Source: CANHBY01 sp046342195
Lineage (GTDB): Bacteria > Pseudomonadota > Gammaproteobacteria > Burkholderiales > Burkholderiaceae_C
NCBI GenBank assembly: GCA_046342195.1
Contig: JBKDQE010000023.1
Span: forward strand, 1 to 26,738
Length of the DNA: 26,738 nt
Direction of reading: 5' to 3'
Part shown: positions 14,758-24,331 of the stretch, one piece after another
Layout of the letters: each line of letters starts with the position of its first letter
How positions within the stretch are numbered: position 1 is the stretch's first letter
The notes under the pieces: generated by a model
Database searches by the model: none
Seen by the model: the letters and a program-made list of their open reading frames with translations, nothing else
Told to the model about the DNA's origin: nothing
Translations under genes and position numbers: made by a program

Positions 14758-16788
14758 TTAGCGTCCCAGTTGCAAAATGGTGTCCATCAGCGATTGTGCA
14801 ATTTGGAGCACCTTGGCGGAAGCTTGATAGCTTTGCTGAAATTGAATCAATCGTGCGGCTTCTTCATCCAGGTTCACCCCGACTTTGCTCGCAAGTTGGG
14901 CCTGGACTTCTGAAGCAATGACCATGGACTGTTCCGCCGCAGATTTCGCACTTTGAACCCTGACACCGACGTCGGCTACCGCCTTGGCATAAGCGTCGGT
15001 GGCGGTGCTGCCAGGTATTGTCACCGGCGGCGGGCCGGGCTGTATTTCTTGCCCGACGATGCCGGCATCCCGAATGGCCAACATCGCGGCAGCATTGCCA
15101 TTATTGGCTGCAGGAAATTTTGTGGGCGCAATGGTGAACGTATCTCCACTTTTTGGAACCCCTGTCAGAGTCATGCTCCAGTCATTGCGCTGGGGGGGCG
15201 TGGCGGGTGTCCAGCTTGCGCTCGTGATGGGTACGGCAGGTTGCCAGGTCGCCGTGCCTGAGCGAACCACCGCATTGTTGGTATCCCGCAAGCTCCAGGC
15301 ATAGTTGCCGGCGTTGTCAGTGAATTGAATATCGGCGGTAAGGGGATTCAATGCTTGCTGCGCCGTAACAGCATGAATGCTGGTTACAGCCACCGTCCCG
15401 GTGTTATTGACACCTTTGGTGGCCGTGACAGGAGCCGCTGCGGCCAATCCTCGAGGGTCACTCATAGCCAAGGTCAGCGTTGAAGACCCCTGCCCTACGG
15501 GCTGGATGAGAAATTTGTCGCCAGATGCCGGTAAAGCCGTGGGCTGGATTTGCAGTTTAAAGCCATCAATGGTATCTCCAGAATGGACACTTCGCACCAC
15601 GTTGTCCACCAGTCTGCGTAATTGATAGGGCCCTGCTGATGCCCCCGTGACTTCCAGTTCATAGTCACTGGCACGCAGTTGAGTGGCATCCGCGACGCTG
15701 AAGCTGACACTCGACACGCGATTTCCCCCAGGGTCTAAATAGGATGCCACAGGAACACCCCCGGCCAAGGCGTTCTGAATGTTCGGCAAGACCCGTCCGG
15801 AGGTCATTGAAAAAATCGGGGCCCCGCTGCTGGCGGCCCCGAGATCGAGACCCAAAGCCTGTTGTTGATTCATGCGGTCGCTGATGGCTGTGGCCATTTG
15901 GCCAATCAAATTGCGTGCGTCAGTGATGTCGGTGGATTGAAATCGCAGCAAGCCAGCCACAGAACCGCCTGTGAAGAGGTAATTTTCGAGCGGACGGACG
16001 CCCGCAGAATCATTGATGGCAACCTGAACCTTGGCCGGGTCATAAACATTCGGGACCGCGCTGAGCAAGGTGGCACGCTGCCCGAGTACCAGCTGTTGGC
16101 CGCCGCCCATAAACACGCCTAAAGTGCCATCAGAGGCTTTCAGCGTGGTGATTTGAATCAGTTCAGAGAGTTTGGAGAGGGAGAGGTCACGCTGATCCAG
16201 CAAGTCATTGGGCGCTTTGCCAGTGCTTTCCATGCGAGCAATTTTTTCATTCAATGATGCAATTTCAGAAGTCAAAGAATTGACGGCAGCGATGGACACC
16301 TTGATATCTTGACTGACGCCGGCTTGCAATGAATCCAGCCGCTCTGCCGAAGTGCGGAACCGGGTGACCAGATCACCGGCCCGCGAGAGCACCACCTGAC
16401 GAGCGGTTAAATCCTGGGGTTTACTGACCACATCGGCAAAGGCGTTAAAAAACTTTCCGGCAGCATCGCCGATACCTGCCTCGCCCAAGCCAAAAATTTT
16501 TTCCATTTGCTCAAGCTGCTTCAGTCTCGCTTCATCAGACGCTGTAACTGAAGTGGTGATGGAGGCTTCACGTGTCAGAAATTCATCATGGTCCCGCTTG
16601 ATGTTGGTGACATTAACGCCATCTCCGAAAAAGCCTAGACCCGTGTAACGCCCGCCCGCGGTTTCAAGCTCAACAGATTGCTTTGAATAACCCTTGGTGT
16701 TGGCATTGGCAATGTTGTGCCCGGTGGTTTGTAAAGCCGCAGAGCTGGCGGCCAATGCTTTGGTGCCAATTGAAATCAGTGAGCCCAT
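14758..16788 (-). CDS. flgK: Flagellar hook-associated protein FlgK (HAP1)
   Basis: 676 residues, longer than the ~550 of enteric FlgK because of an enlarged variable middle region (roughly 330-580) of beta-rich, Gly/Ala/Thr-rich sequence. The N-terminus, LISIGTKALAASSAALQTTG then HNIANANTKGYSKQ, is the rod/hook-family motif. The C-terminus, NLDEEAARLIQFQQSYQASA then KVLQIAQSLMDTILQLGR, is diagnostic. FlgK forms the first junction layer on the hook tip and is chaperoned by FlgN. It follows flgJ by 19 bp and has AGGCGG before the ATG. No sigma-28 box was found immediately upstream, so it may be read from the main flg operon. Confidence 0.96.
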   Translation of the reverse strand: MGSLISIGTKALAASSAALQTTGHNIANANTKGYSKQSVELETAGGRYTGLGFFGDGVNVTNIKRDHDEFLTREASITTSVTASDEARLKQLEQMEKIFGLGEAGIGDAAGKFFNAFADVVSKPQDLTARQVVLSRAGDLVTRFRTSAERLDSLQAGVSQDIKVSIAAVNSLTSEIASLNEKIARMESTGKAPNDLLDQRDLSLSKLSELIQITTLKASDGTLGVFMGGGQQLVLGQRATLLSAVPNVYDPAKVQVAINDSAGVRPLENYLFTGGSVAGLLRFQSTDITDARNLIGQMATAISDRMNQQQALGLDLGAASSGAPIFSMTSGRVLPNIQNALAGGVPVASYLDPGGNRVSSVSFSVADATQLRASDYELEVTGASAGPYQLRRLVDNVVRSVHSGDTIDGFKLQIQPTALPASGDKFLIQPVGQGSSTLTLAMSDPRGLAAAAPVTATKGVNNTGTVAVTSIHAVTAQQALNPLTADIQFTDNAGNYAWSLRDTNNAVVRSGTATWQPAVPITSASWTPATPPQRNDWSMTLTGVPKSGDTFTIAPTKFPAANNGNAAAMLAIRDAGIVGQEIQPGPPPVTIPGSTATDAYAKAVADVGVRVQSAKSAAEQSMVIASEVQAQLASKVGVNLDEEAARLIQFQQSYQASAKVLQIAQSLMDTILQLGR

Positions 16789-16807
16789 AGTCCGCCTGTC
16801 TGCACGG

Positions 16808-17794
16808 TCAAATCACTGAGCGCTGCAAGCGCAAAGTGGTGTGAATGACGCGGGTCAATTTGTCTGCATAGGCCGGGTCGGTGGCATAACCGGCTTTTTG
16901 CAAACCTTGCGCAAAGCCTTCTGCTGTGTCCATTTGAGCCAAAACCTGGCTATAGCGCGGGCTGTTTTTGATCATGGAGGCGTAATCTTTGAAGGCCGCC
17001 TCATAAGAGTCGTAGGCCCGAAACCGGGCGGTGGTTTTACGCGGTTCTCCACGGATGTATTCGGTGGTTGTCACTTCGGCTGTTGGGCCTCGCCAAGCGG
17101 GCCCTGCCTTGATACCAAACACATTGAAAGAGGGGCTGCCATCAGCCATTTTGATCTCACGTCGGCCCCAGCCTGACTCATGCGCGGCTTGAGCCACCAT
17201 GAAGCTGGCCGGAATGCCCGTTTCTGCCGCTGCCGAACGAGCAGCCTGGGTGTGTCGTTTGATAAAATCAGCCTGTTTTTGCTGAGACGGCGATAAGGGT
17301 CGGCTTTCAGCGCGATTGGCCGTCAAACCCACGGCTGAATCGGGGAGTGTGGGTCGGTTTTTTTCTGGGACTTCAGGGCGTACTTGATGAATCCTCAGGA
17401 AAGGCTCCTGAGGCTTGAAAGGCTTGCTTGCCTGGCCGGCTTCGTCAGGCTTCGTCACGCCCATTTGCTGCTCCAGCTGCCGGGTGATTGCCTCACTCAA
17501 GCCACCCCGCATGCCGCTGAGCAGGGTCGCATATTGGCCATCGAGCATCTCGGTGCCCAATTGGCTGCCCGGGTTATCAAGAAACCCTGTGGCAAGGCTG
17601 GCCTGCCGCATGCTCTTCATGATTTCTTTCATGAACAGGCTTTCAAACTGTTGAGCAGTTTCCTGAATTGCTGCTTTGGGGTTTTTCGAGGCCGTGCTAC
17701 GCAGCGCATCCACGCTGCGGGCATCCGAGACCAAACCTTGGGCACCTGCCCCTGATCCAGACCAATTAGAACTCGGGAAGCGGGAGATGCTCAT
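16808..17794 (-). CDS. flgJ: Flagellar rod cap and peptidoglycan hydrolase FlgJ
   Basis: 328 residues with the two-domain form of beta/gamma-proteobacteria. Residues ~40-110 are the rod-binding scaffold (QQFESLFMKEIMKSMRQAS, then GTEMLDGQYATLLS). After a Pro-rich linker, ~175-325 form a glucosaminidase-type domain with AAHESGWG containing the expected catalytic Glu206, and FNVFGIKAG further on. FlgJ caps the growing rod and cuts peptidoglycan so that the rod can pass through the periplasmic layer. Its ATG shares one base with the flgI stop (TAATG), so translation is coupled. Confidence 0.96.
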   Translation of the reverse strand: MSISRFPSSNWSGSGAGAQGLVSDARSVDALRSTASKNPKAAIQETAQQFESLFMKEIMKSMRQASLATGFLDNPGSQLGTEMLDGQYATLLSGMRGGLSEAITRQLEQQMGVTKPDEAGQASKPFKPQEPFLRIHQVRPEVPEKNRPTLPDSAVGLTANRAESRPLSPSQQKQADFIKRHTQAARSAAAETGIPASFMVAQAAHESGWGRREIKMADGSPSFNVFGIKAGPAWRGPTAEVTTTEYIRGEPRKTTARFRAYDSYEAAFKDYASMIKNSPRYSQVLAQMDTAEGFAQGLQKAGYATDPAYADKLTRVIHTTLRLQRSVI

Positions 17795-18921
17795 TAAATC
17801 ACCTCGATCTCGGCATGCAGGGCTCCTGCAGACTTCATGGCCTGCAAAATCGCCAGAAGGTCTTGCGGCGTAGCCCCTAGGGCACTGAGCGCCTTGACCA
17901 CGTCAGCCAGGTTGGCACTGCTGGGCAGTTGAATCAATGAACCAGGCTCTTGGCGAATGGTGATTTCAGCCTTTTCTGATGCCACTGTTTGCCCCTGAGA
18001 GAACGGTGCAGGCTGACTCACCACCGGAGTGGCGTTGATCGTGACCGATAAGTTGCCGTGTGCCACGGCACAGGGTGACAAAGTCACGGCCTGGTTGAGC
18101 ACCACCGAGCCTGTGCGGGCATTGACAACAATCTTGGCCGCAGGAGCTGCAATTTGAACCGGCAGGTTTTCAATATCGGCCATGAATGCCACCCTGGAGT
18201 GGCTGTCTTCAGGCATTTTGACGCGAATGACCCGCGCATCCACCGCAGTCGCCAACCCTCCCCCCATGTGTCTGTTGATGGCGCGCGCAACCTCACGAGC
18301 GGTATTGAAATCACTGGCATTGAGGTCAAGTTGGAGAAAATCACCCTGATTCAGAGGGGTGGACACCGATCGCTCGACCGTGGCGCCTTCAGGAATACGC
18401 CCGGCACTGAGGTGATTGATTTGCACTTTTGACCCCCCTGCCGAGGCCCCTGCCCCGCCAACGATCAGTTGGCCTTGGGCGATAGCATAAACCTGACCGT
18501 CAGCACCTTTGAGTGGCGTGGCAATCAGGGTGCCTCCACGCAAACTTTTGGCATTGCCCAGAGAAGACACGTTGACATCCATCGTTTGGCCAGGTTGCGC
18601 GAATGGGGGCAGTTGCGCCGTGACCAAAACCGATGCCACGTTTTTCAGCTGCATACTGGCGCCGGGCGGAATGGTCACGCCCATTTGTTGCAACATGGCG
18701 GTGATGCTTTGGGCCGTGAAAGGAGTGGAGGTGGTTTGGTCTCCGGTACCGTCCAGCCCCACAATCAGGCCATAGCCTACCAAGGGGTTGGAGCGAACAC
18801 CCTGAATGGATGCCAGCTCTTTGATGCGTGAAGTGGCCAATGTTTGGCCCCATGCCGGCACGCAGCTCAACACCGCAATCAGGACCATCAGAACACCACA
18901 GAACTTCCCGGTCTTTTTCAT
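17794..18921 (-). CDS. flgI: Flagellar P-ring protein FlgI
   Basis: 375 residues, normal for the family. A signal peptide (MKKTGKFCGVLMVLIAVLSC, cut after Ala-Trp-Gly near residue 25) sends it to the periplasm by Sec. Family signatures follow: SRIKELASIQGVRSNPLVGY, GLIVGLDGTGDQT and KNVASVLVTAQLPPFAQPGQ. The C-terminal ALSALGATPQDLLAILQAMK is also diagnostic. FlgI subunits assemble into the P ring around the rod in the peptidoglycan layer with help from FlgA, encoded divergently at 24426. AAGGTG lies six bases before the ATG. Confidence 0.97.
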   Translation of the reverse strand: MKKTGKFCGVLMVLIAVLSCVPAWGQTLATSRIKELASIQGVRSNPLVGYGLIVGLDGTGDQTTSTPFTAQSITAMLQQMGVTIPPGASMQLKNVASVLVTAQLPPFAQPGQTMDVNVSSLGNAKSLRGGTLIATPLKGADGQVYAIAQGQLIVGGAGASAGGSKVQINHLSAGRIPEGATVERSVSTPLNQGDFLQLDLNASDFNTAREVARAINRHMGGGLATAVDARVIRVKMPEDSHSRVAFMADIENLPVQIAAPAAKIVVNARTGSVVLNQAVTLSPCAVAHGNLSVTINATPVVSQPAPFSQGQTVASEKAEITIRQEPGSLIQLPSSANLADVVKALSALGATPQDLLAILQAMKSAGALHAEIEVI

Positions 18922-18958
18922 GGGTCACCTTCAACCTGATGACCTATTTTGAAAGAAC

Positions 18959-19642
18959 TTAAATCGGTAGAAGGTTCAAAAAGAAACGGGCTAACCAGCC
19001 AATTCCTTGAGCTTCAGCCTGGGCCCCACGGCCCCGGTTTTCGATGCGGACATTGGCAATCTGTGCCGAAGGCACCGAGTTGCCAGGCTGAATAGAGCGC
19101 GGATCAACCTGACCGGAAAACCGCAAAACATCTACATGGTGATTGACCCCGATTTGTTTTTCCCCGGCAATCACCAGGTGCCCGTTTGGCAATACTTCGG
19201 TCACGATTGCGGTGATGTTTCCGGAAAAATCATTGCTGCTGGCTGTGGTTCCTTTGCCTTCAAAGGCATTGGACGATTTGCCTGCCGCAGAGGCGCGCGG
19301 TGCCTTGAATGAATTGGCTGACAAACCAGGCAATGCCGTGACATCCGCAGACAGGGAGCCGGTTTTGTCAATTTTGCTGGAATTACTCTGTGAGGCAGAG
19401 ACCGTCTCGACGATATTGACGGTGATGGTGTCACCCACCAAACGGGCCCGGTGATCTTCAAAAAGGGGCCGATACTGGGCTGACTGGTAAATTGAACCGT
19501 TATTGACCGTAGGCACAAGCACTGGTGCAGGGCGCACATAAACTGGTTCGGCCACATCCACCTTCGGAGCTTGATTGACCAGGGCACAGCCCCCAAGGGA
19601 TGCAACGGCCATACCGAATAAAGACAGTCTGAAAAGTCTCAT
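18959..19642 (-). CDS. flgH: Flagellar L-ring lipoprotein FlgH
   Basis: 227 residues from the ATG at 19642, chosen because it begins a lipoprotein signal peptide (MRLFRLSLFGMAVASLGGC, lipobox LGGC, lipidated Cys19) and has AGAGG seven bases upstream. A longer frame starting at 19750 would overlap flgG and bury the signal peptide. Family features: GSIYQSAQYRPLFEDHRARL, VGDTITVNIVET, then GEKQIGVNHHVDVLRFSGQV. The last stretch IGWLARFFLNLLPI is typical. FlgH forms the outer-membrane L ring, the bushing for the rod, which stacks on the FlgI P ring. It follows flgG by 40 bp. Confidence 0.96.
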   Translation of the reverse strand: MRLFRLSLFGMAVASLGGCALVNQAPKVDVAEPVYVRPAPVLVPTVNNGSIYQSAQYRPLFEDHRARLVGDTITVNIVETVSASQSNSSKIDKTGSLSADVTALPGLSANSFKAPRASAAGKSSNAFEGKGTTASSNDFSGNITAIVTEVLPNGHLVIAGEKQIGVNHHVDVLRFSGQVDPRSIQPGNSVPSAQIANVRIENRGRGAQAEAQGIGWLARFFLNLLPI

Positions 19643-19682
19643 GGGGTACCTCTTGCATCCATCGGTTTCAGATCTGATTGAC

Positions 19683-20468
19683 TCAACCGATCTGGCTGAG
19701 CTTTTGCAACATCTGGTCAGAGGTCTGAATGCTCTTGGAATTGAGTTCATAGGCGCGCTGGGTTTGGATCATCGCGACCAGTTCTTCCACGACATTGACA
19801 TTTGAAGTTTCGACAAAACCCTGCTGCAGGGTTCCTAAACCATTGGCTCCGGGTGCGGCCGCTGCGGGCGCACCGGATGCCGCCGTTTCACCAAAAAGGT
19901 TTTGCCCTTTGGGCTCCAACCCGGCCGGATTGACAAAATTGGCAATTTGAATTTGCCCGACATTTTGTGGGGTGGCCTGCCCTGGCAACATCACACTCAC
20001 CGCACCGTCAGAACCTACATGGATACTTTGGGCGGTTGCAGGAATGGTGATACCGGCCGTTAGTGGATAGCCATTGTTGGTGACCAACTGACCCTGGCTA
20101 TTGACTTGAAAAGAGCCGTCACGGGTGAACCCGGTGGTGCCATCCGGCATTTGTATTTCAAAAAAACCGTTGCCTTTGATGGCGATATCGAGCGGGTTGC
20201 CCGTCTGGGAAAAACTGCCCTGACTGAATACGCGCGAGCTTGCGACTGCCCGGGTTCCAAGACCAGCTTGCAAGCCTGTGGGAAGGGTATTTTGCTCAGT
20301 TGCATTGGCACCCGTTTGGCGCAGGTTTTGATACATCAGGTCTTCAAACACCACATGCGAGCGCTTGAAGCCATTGGTTGACACATTGGCCAGGTTGTGT
20401 GAAATGGCATCCAGTTGCCCCTGCTGGGCTTCCATGCCTGTTTTAGCGACCCACAGTGAACGCATCAT
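19683..20468 (-). CDS. flgG: Flagellar distal rod protein FlgG
   Basis: 261 residues, the usual length. N-terminal MMRSLWVAKTGMEAQQGQLD, then SHNLANVSTNGFKRS, is the rod/hook-family helix and motif in its FlgG form. The C-terminus SNVNVVEELVAMIQTQRAYE, then SKSIQTSDQMLQKLSQ, is diagnostic of FlgG. It builds the outer half of the rod, which crosses the peptidoglycan and outer membrane. The first of two adjacent ATGs is preferred because AAGGAG lies eight bases upstream. It sits between flgF and flgH as in enteric operons. Confidence 0.97.
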   Translation of the reverse strand: MMRSLWVAKTGMEAQQGQLDAISHNLANVSTNGFKRSHVVFEDLMYQNLRQTGANATEQNTLPTGLQAGLGTRAVASSRVFSQGSFSQTGNPLDIAIKGNGFFEIQMPDGTTGFTRDGSFQVNSQGQLVTNNGYPLTAGITIPATAQSIHVGSDGAVSVMLPGQATPQNVGQIQIANFVNPAGLEPKGQNLFGETAASGAPAAAAPGANGLGTLQQGFVETSNVNVVEELVAMIQTQRAYELNSKSIQTSDQMLQKLSQIG

Positions 20469-20489
20469 GGCAAGAACTCCTTGTGCAAA

Positions 20490-21218
20490 TCAGGAAAGGT
20501 TCAACAGTTGCGACGAAGCTTTCTCATTGCCTTCAGCGTTTTGCAAAAGCTTCATTTGGGTTTCGAAGTGGCGCGCGGCGGCAATCATGGCCACCATGCA
20601 CTCGACCGGGTTCACATTCGAGCCCTCCAGAGCGCCCTCACGTAAACGCGCGTTGGTATCGCCAGGCAGGGGCCCCTCAGGATTTCGGAATAAACCATCC
20701 TCGCCTCGGGTCAACGCAAGCTCGGGAGTGACCAATTTCATTCGCCCGACCGGGTTGGAGCGGCCATTGACGGCGGCACTGACCGTGCCATCCTGACCCA
20801 CCGAAATTTCACTGTTTGCAGGCACTTGAATGGGGCCACCATCGCCCAAAACTGGCAAGCCCTGAGCAGTGGTCAGGGTGCCATCTGCCGCCACATTCAA
20901 AGCCCCGGCCCGGGTATAGGCTTCGCTGCCATCAAGGGCCTGCACGCTCAACCAGGCATGGCCCACCATGGCCACATCGAGATTGCGACCGGTGGTGGTG
21001 ATGGGCCCCGGTTCGGCTTTATAGCCCGGGGTGGACTCTAAAGCGTAAACACGGCTGCTGGGCCCGGTACTCAGGCCCTCCATGGGCAGGGCACGAAAGG
21101 CTTGCAGCTCCGCCCTGAAGCCCACTGTTGAGGCATTGGCCAAATTATTGGCCAAACTCTCTTGGCGTTGCATCGCGGCCTTGGCGCCCGACATCGCAAG
21201 GTAAATCATGCGATCCAT
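20490..21218 (-). CDS. flgF: Flagellar proximal rod protein FlgF
   Basis: 242 residues from the ATG at 21218; a second ATG directly upstream (21221) would leave only three bases after AGGAG, while 21218 leaves six. MDRMIYLAMSGAKAAMQRQE, then SLANNLANASTVGFRAELQA, is the FlgF version of the rod motif. The C-terminus EGSNVNPVECMVAMIAAARH, then FETQMKLLQNAE, is typical of FlgF. It forms part of the proximal rod together with FlgB and FlgC. It follows flgE by a short gap. Confidence 0.96.
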   Translation of the reverse strand: MDRMIYLAMSGAKAAMQRQESLANNLANASTVGFRAELQAFRALPMEGLSTGPSSRVYALESTPGYKAEPGPITTTGRNLDVAMVGHAWLSVQALDGSEAYTRAGALNVAADGTLTTAQGLPVLGDGGPIQVPANSEISVGQDGTVSAAVNGRSNPVGRMKLVTPELALTRGEDGLFRNPEGPLPGDTNARLREGALEGSNVNPVECMVAMIAAARHFETQMKLLQNAEGNEKASSQLLNLS

Positions 21219-21242
21219 CATGAACTCCTGGGGCGATCAAAT

Positions 21243-22520
21243 TCAGCGCAGATTGACCAGAGTCTGTACAATCTGATCCTGGGTTTTGATGGTCTGTGCA
21301 TTGGCCTGATAAGCGCGCTGTGCGCTGATCATGTTCACTAACTCACCCGTCAAATCCACATTCGATGACTCCAGAGAACCAGAAAGCACCACACCAAAAT
21401 TGCCGCTACCCGGCGATCCAACAATCGGTTCTCCTGAAGTATGGGTACCCGCCCAAGCGTTGCCTCCCAGAGGCTGCAAGCCCTGTGGATTGCGGAAATT
21501 GGCGATCTCGATTTGCCCTGCAGCCTTGATCTGCCCATTCGAGTAGCGCAAGGTGATCACCCCGCTGGAATCCAACCCCACCCCGGTCGGCTGGCCTGGG
21601 GCATAGCCGTCTTGCGTCAGCTTGCTCACCGAAAATGTCGAGCCATACTGGGTGGCCTTGGAAAAATCAATGCTCACACCCTGGATCGGTTCAGTGGCGG
21701 CCCCGGCAGCATTGGTGGTTGCTGGAATATCCAGGGTCAAAATGCCGTCTGTCGGTGCAGTGGGTGCGCCACCGTTGGATGGAAATTGAAGGGTGGTTGA
21801 AGACAAGGGGTTGCCATTCGAATCGGCCTTCACCGGCTTGCCATTGGCTGTGACATACACATTCCATTTGTCTGTATCGGCCTTCTGAAAGTAGTACACC
21901 AGTGACACATCTTGACCCTTCACGTCGTACACTGCCAAGGAAGTGGCATGGTTGTAGGTAGCGGGGTCAGTCAGTTTAATTTGCGGCGTTGCGCTGGCTG
22001 CGGGTGCAGTCACCTTCATGCGGGCGTCTAAATTGAGCTCGAACGCCACCTCGGTGGTCGAAGCCGGCGCAAGATTACCAGTGGGAATTTGAATGGGCAC
22101 GGCTTTGCCCGGTTGAATGGCGCCAGTTTCATCGGCCTGATAGCCGATCAGCTTGTGCGCGCTGTTGTTCACCACAAACCCGGCTTTGTCGAGTTTGAAT
22201 TGCCCATTGCGGGTGTAATTGACCGATCCATCGAACCCTGCCATTTGAAAAAACCCCTTGCCATTAATGGCAAGATCCAAGGGGTTTTCTGTGCTCACCG
22301 GGGCCCCCTGTGCAAACTGTTGTGTCACGGCAGCCACCATCACGCCAATCCCTACATTGCCGGTTCCGCCCGTATCATTGAGGGCTGTGGCGTAGAGATC
22401 CGAAAATTCAGCTCGCGATGATTTGGCTCCATAGGTATTGGCATTGGCAATGTTGTTGCCAATCACCTCCAGGTTTTTGGATGTGGCATTCAACCCTGAC
22501 AGACCTTGCTGGAAATTCAT
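21243..22520 (-). CDS. flgE: Flagellar hook protein FlgE
   Basis: 425 residues, close to the ~400 of enteric FlgE. The N-terminus FQQGLSGLNATSKNLEVIGN, then NIANANTYGAKSSRAEF, forms the D0 helix and motif. FAQGAPVSTENPLDLAINGK, then GFFQMAGFDGSVNYTRNGQF, is the conserved hook core. The C-terminus SNVDLTGELVNMISAQRAYQ, then KTQDQIVQTLVNLR, closes D0. The region ~150-300 is the exposed variable domain. FlgE polymerises into the flexible universal joint, on the FlgD cap. It is preceded by flgD with a 63-bp gap that shows no clear signal. Confidence 0.97.
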   Translation of the reverse strand: MNFQQGLSGLNATSKNLEVIGNNIANANTYGAKSSRAEFSDLYATALNDTGGTGNVGIGVMVAAVTQQFAQGAPVSTENPLDLAINGKGFFQMAGFDGSVNYTRNGQFKLDKAGFVVNNSAHKLIGYQADETGAIQPGKAVPIQIPTGNLAPASTTEVAFELNLDARMKVTAPAASATPQIKLTDPATYNHATSLAVYDVKGQDVSLVYYFQKADTDKWNVYVTANGKPVKADSNGNPLSSTTLQFPSNGGAPTAPTDGILTLDIPATTNAAGAATEPIQGVSIDFSKATQYGSTFSVSKLTQDGYAPGQPTGVGLDSSGVITLRYSNGQIKAAGQIEIANFRNPQGLQPLGGNAWAGTHTSGEPIVGSPGSGNFGVVLSGSLESSNVDLTGELVNMISAQRAYQANAQTIKTQDQIVQTLVNLR

Positions 22521-22583
22521 GATGCACCCTGACCTTTCTGCTCATGTTTCAACCGTCCACTGATCAAAAAAACGTTTAGCCAC

Positions 22584-23267
22584 TCATCCGAAAGCCTTGA
22601 CAGAGGCATAAGGCACGCTGCCAGAGCGTTCCAGTTGCAAAGTCAGGTTTTTTCCATCTGCATTGACCGAATTGACACGATCACGCATCAAGGCCTGTGC
22701 CTCCTTGCTGATGCCACCGGCGCTGGAAATCACCTTAAAGCGCAGCCCTGCCGGGTCTACGCCCTCAGCCAAAGCTTTTGTATCCCACTCAAAGTTGTGC
22801 AAACCTGCAGGTCGAGGCCCCAAATTCAAGGTCTCAAGCAAGGCTCCATCAGCTGAACTGATCTCTACACGTACTTGGCTGGCGGGGGCCTGCAATTCAA
22901 AGCCGCCACGCCCTGTGCCGCTTTGAACCGCCAGACGGTTGCCCGGCACCACAACATCCTGACCCACCAGGGCTGCTCCCTGCATAACTTGCAACTGCAT
23001 AAATTGCCCGGACAAACCTTGTAAAGTGGTATTGACCTTTTCAATGCCATTGACCGTATTGATCTGCGCCATTTGGCTGGTTACCTGCGCGTTATCCATG
23101 GGGTTGAGCGGATCTTGATTTTTCATTTGGGCCACGAGCAATTTCAGAAATCTGTCGGCCGATGCCGTGGCTGCATCCGTTGTTCCTTGAGCCGCCGTAC
23201 TGGCGGGAATGGTTTGGCCAGAAACCCCTGGCAAGGGTGAATAAATGGCTGAGGTACTGGTGACCAT
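22584..23267 (-). CDS. flgD: Flagellar hook cap / assembly scaffold FlgD
   Basis: 227 residues, normal size. The N-terminal export and scaffold part holds the signature DRFLKLLVAQMKNQDPLNPM, then DNAQVTSQMAQINTVNGIEK. The later part has the FLG-Ig/Tudor-like fold (GLHNFEWDTKALAEGVDPAG). FlgD caps the growing hook and is discarded once the hook is complete. AAAGGAG lies six bases upstream of the ATG. It lies between flgC and flgE as usual. Confidence 0.96.
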   Translation of the reverse strand: MVTSTSAIYSPLPGVSGQTIPASTAAQGTTDAATASADRFLKLLVAQMKNQDPLNPMDNAQVTSQMAQINTVNGIEKVNTTLQGLSGQFMQLQVMQGAALVGQDVVVPGNRLAVQSGTGRGGFELQAPASQVRVEISSADGALLETLNLGPRPAGLHNFEWDTKALAEGVDPAGLRFKVISSAGGISKEAQALMRDRVNSVNADGKNLTLQLERSGSVPYASVKAFG

Positions 23268-23305
23268 GGAATACTCCTTTTAAATGAGAAAGCCAGCATC
23301 TGGCT

Positions 23306-23746
23306 TCAGGCACCATTGCCCAGTTGAATGGTTTTCTGCAGCAGGGTTTTGGCGGTATTCATGACCTCAATATTGTTTTGATAGCTGCGTGAGGCCGAGA
23401 TCATGTTGACCATCTCTTCAACAGGGTTGACATTGCTGTAGGTCACATAGCCCTGCTCATCAGCCTTGGGGTGGTGCGGCTCATAAGTTTTTCGAGCTGG
23501 TGCCTGGCTTTCGAAGATGTTGCTCACGCTCACCCCGGCGCCAGTAGACACCGGCTCGCCCATGGCCCCCACCGTTTGAGGCCCCATGAGCTGGGTCTGA
23601 AAAGTAAGCTGACGGGCTTTGTAAGCATTCCCGTTCATGTCAGCCACGGTGTCGGCATTGGCCAGGTTCGAGGCCACCACATTCAGCCTTTGGCTTTGCG
23701 CACTCACCGCACTTCCTGATACGTGAAAAATATTCAGCATGGACAT
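23306..23746 (-). CDS. flgC: Flagellar proximal rod protein FlgC
   Basis: 146 residues, near the usual ~135. LNIFHVSGSAVSAQSQRLNV, then VASNLANADT, is the rod motif as found in FlgC. The C-terminus SNVNPVEEMVNMISASRSYQ, then NNIEVMNTAKTLLQKTIQLG, is diagnostic. A rod subunit, assembled with FlgB and FlgF on FliE. GGAAGAC lies about eight bases before the first ATG; a second ATG follows two codons later and cannot be excluded. It is separated from flgB by 82 bp without a visible signal. Confidence 0.96.
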   Translation of the reverse strand: MSMLNIFHVSGSAVSAQSQRLNVVASNLANADTVADMNGNAYKARQLTFQTQLMGPQTVGAMGEPVSTGAGVSVSNIFESQAPARKTYEPHHPKADEQGYVTYSNVNPVEEMVNMISASRSYQNNIEVMNTAKTLLQKTIQLGNGA

Positions 23747-23828
23747 ATCAAGGTCTTCCTTCTACCGCTGCACTGGCAACCTGTCGGACTTGGGAACCTC
23801 GGCATCACCCCTCATGGATGATTTCACT

Positions 23829-24236
23829 TCACTGGCCTTTGATGGCCTCCAGCATCGTTTTGACGCTGGAGTTGATAAAACGTAAGGTGGCTTCATATTT
23901 GATCGAGTTATCGACCATGCTGGCCCGCTCACGATCCATGTCCACCGAATTCCCATCAGGGCTTGTTTGGCTCGGCGAGGCATAAGTCAAATGGCTGGAA
24001 ATGGTGTGAGAGCTCGATTCCAAACCCAGATGCCCACGGGAGCTGATCACCAGGGTCGGCCTCTTTTGAATTTCCCCGGTTGCTTCCTTGAGGGCCTGGT
24101 TGAAATTCACGTCGCGGGCCAAAAAACCGGGGGTATCTGCATTGGCAATGTTGCTGGCCAATAATTTTTGCCGTTCAGCCCGGAGGGTCAATGCCTGACC
24201 TTGAAAATCAAGGTGACTCGTCAGCTTGTTGAGCAT
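23829..24236 (-). CDS. flgB: Flagellar proximal rod protein FlgB
   Basis: 135 residues, the family length. MLNKLTSHLDFQGQALTLRA, then LLASNIANADTPGFLARDVN, is the FlgB form of the rod motif. The C-terminus NSIKYEATLRFINSSVKTML matches. It is the innermost rod subunit, and the first gene of the flgBCDEFGHIJKL run. It is divergent from flgA; the intervening ~190 bp must carry the promoters of both, and they contain a FlhDC-like half-site (24332-24339). Confidence 0.96.
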   Translation of the reverse strand: MLNKLTSHLDFQGQALTLRAERQKLLASNIANADTPGFLARDVNFNQALKEATGEIQKRPTLVISSRGHLGLESSSHTISSHLTYASPSQTSPDGNSVDMDRERASMVDNSIKYEATLRFINSSVKTMLEAIKGQ

Positions 24237-24331
24237 CGTTTGTTATCCAGGGTTCAGGCCCCGAATCTCCCTAAAAAAACTTTCGGAAGTGATGGCCTCA
24301 TTGTGGGCCGCTGTGCACCCCACATGATCTG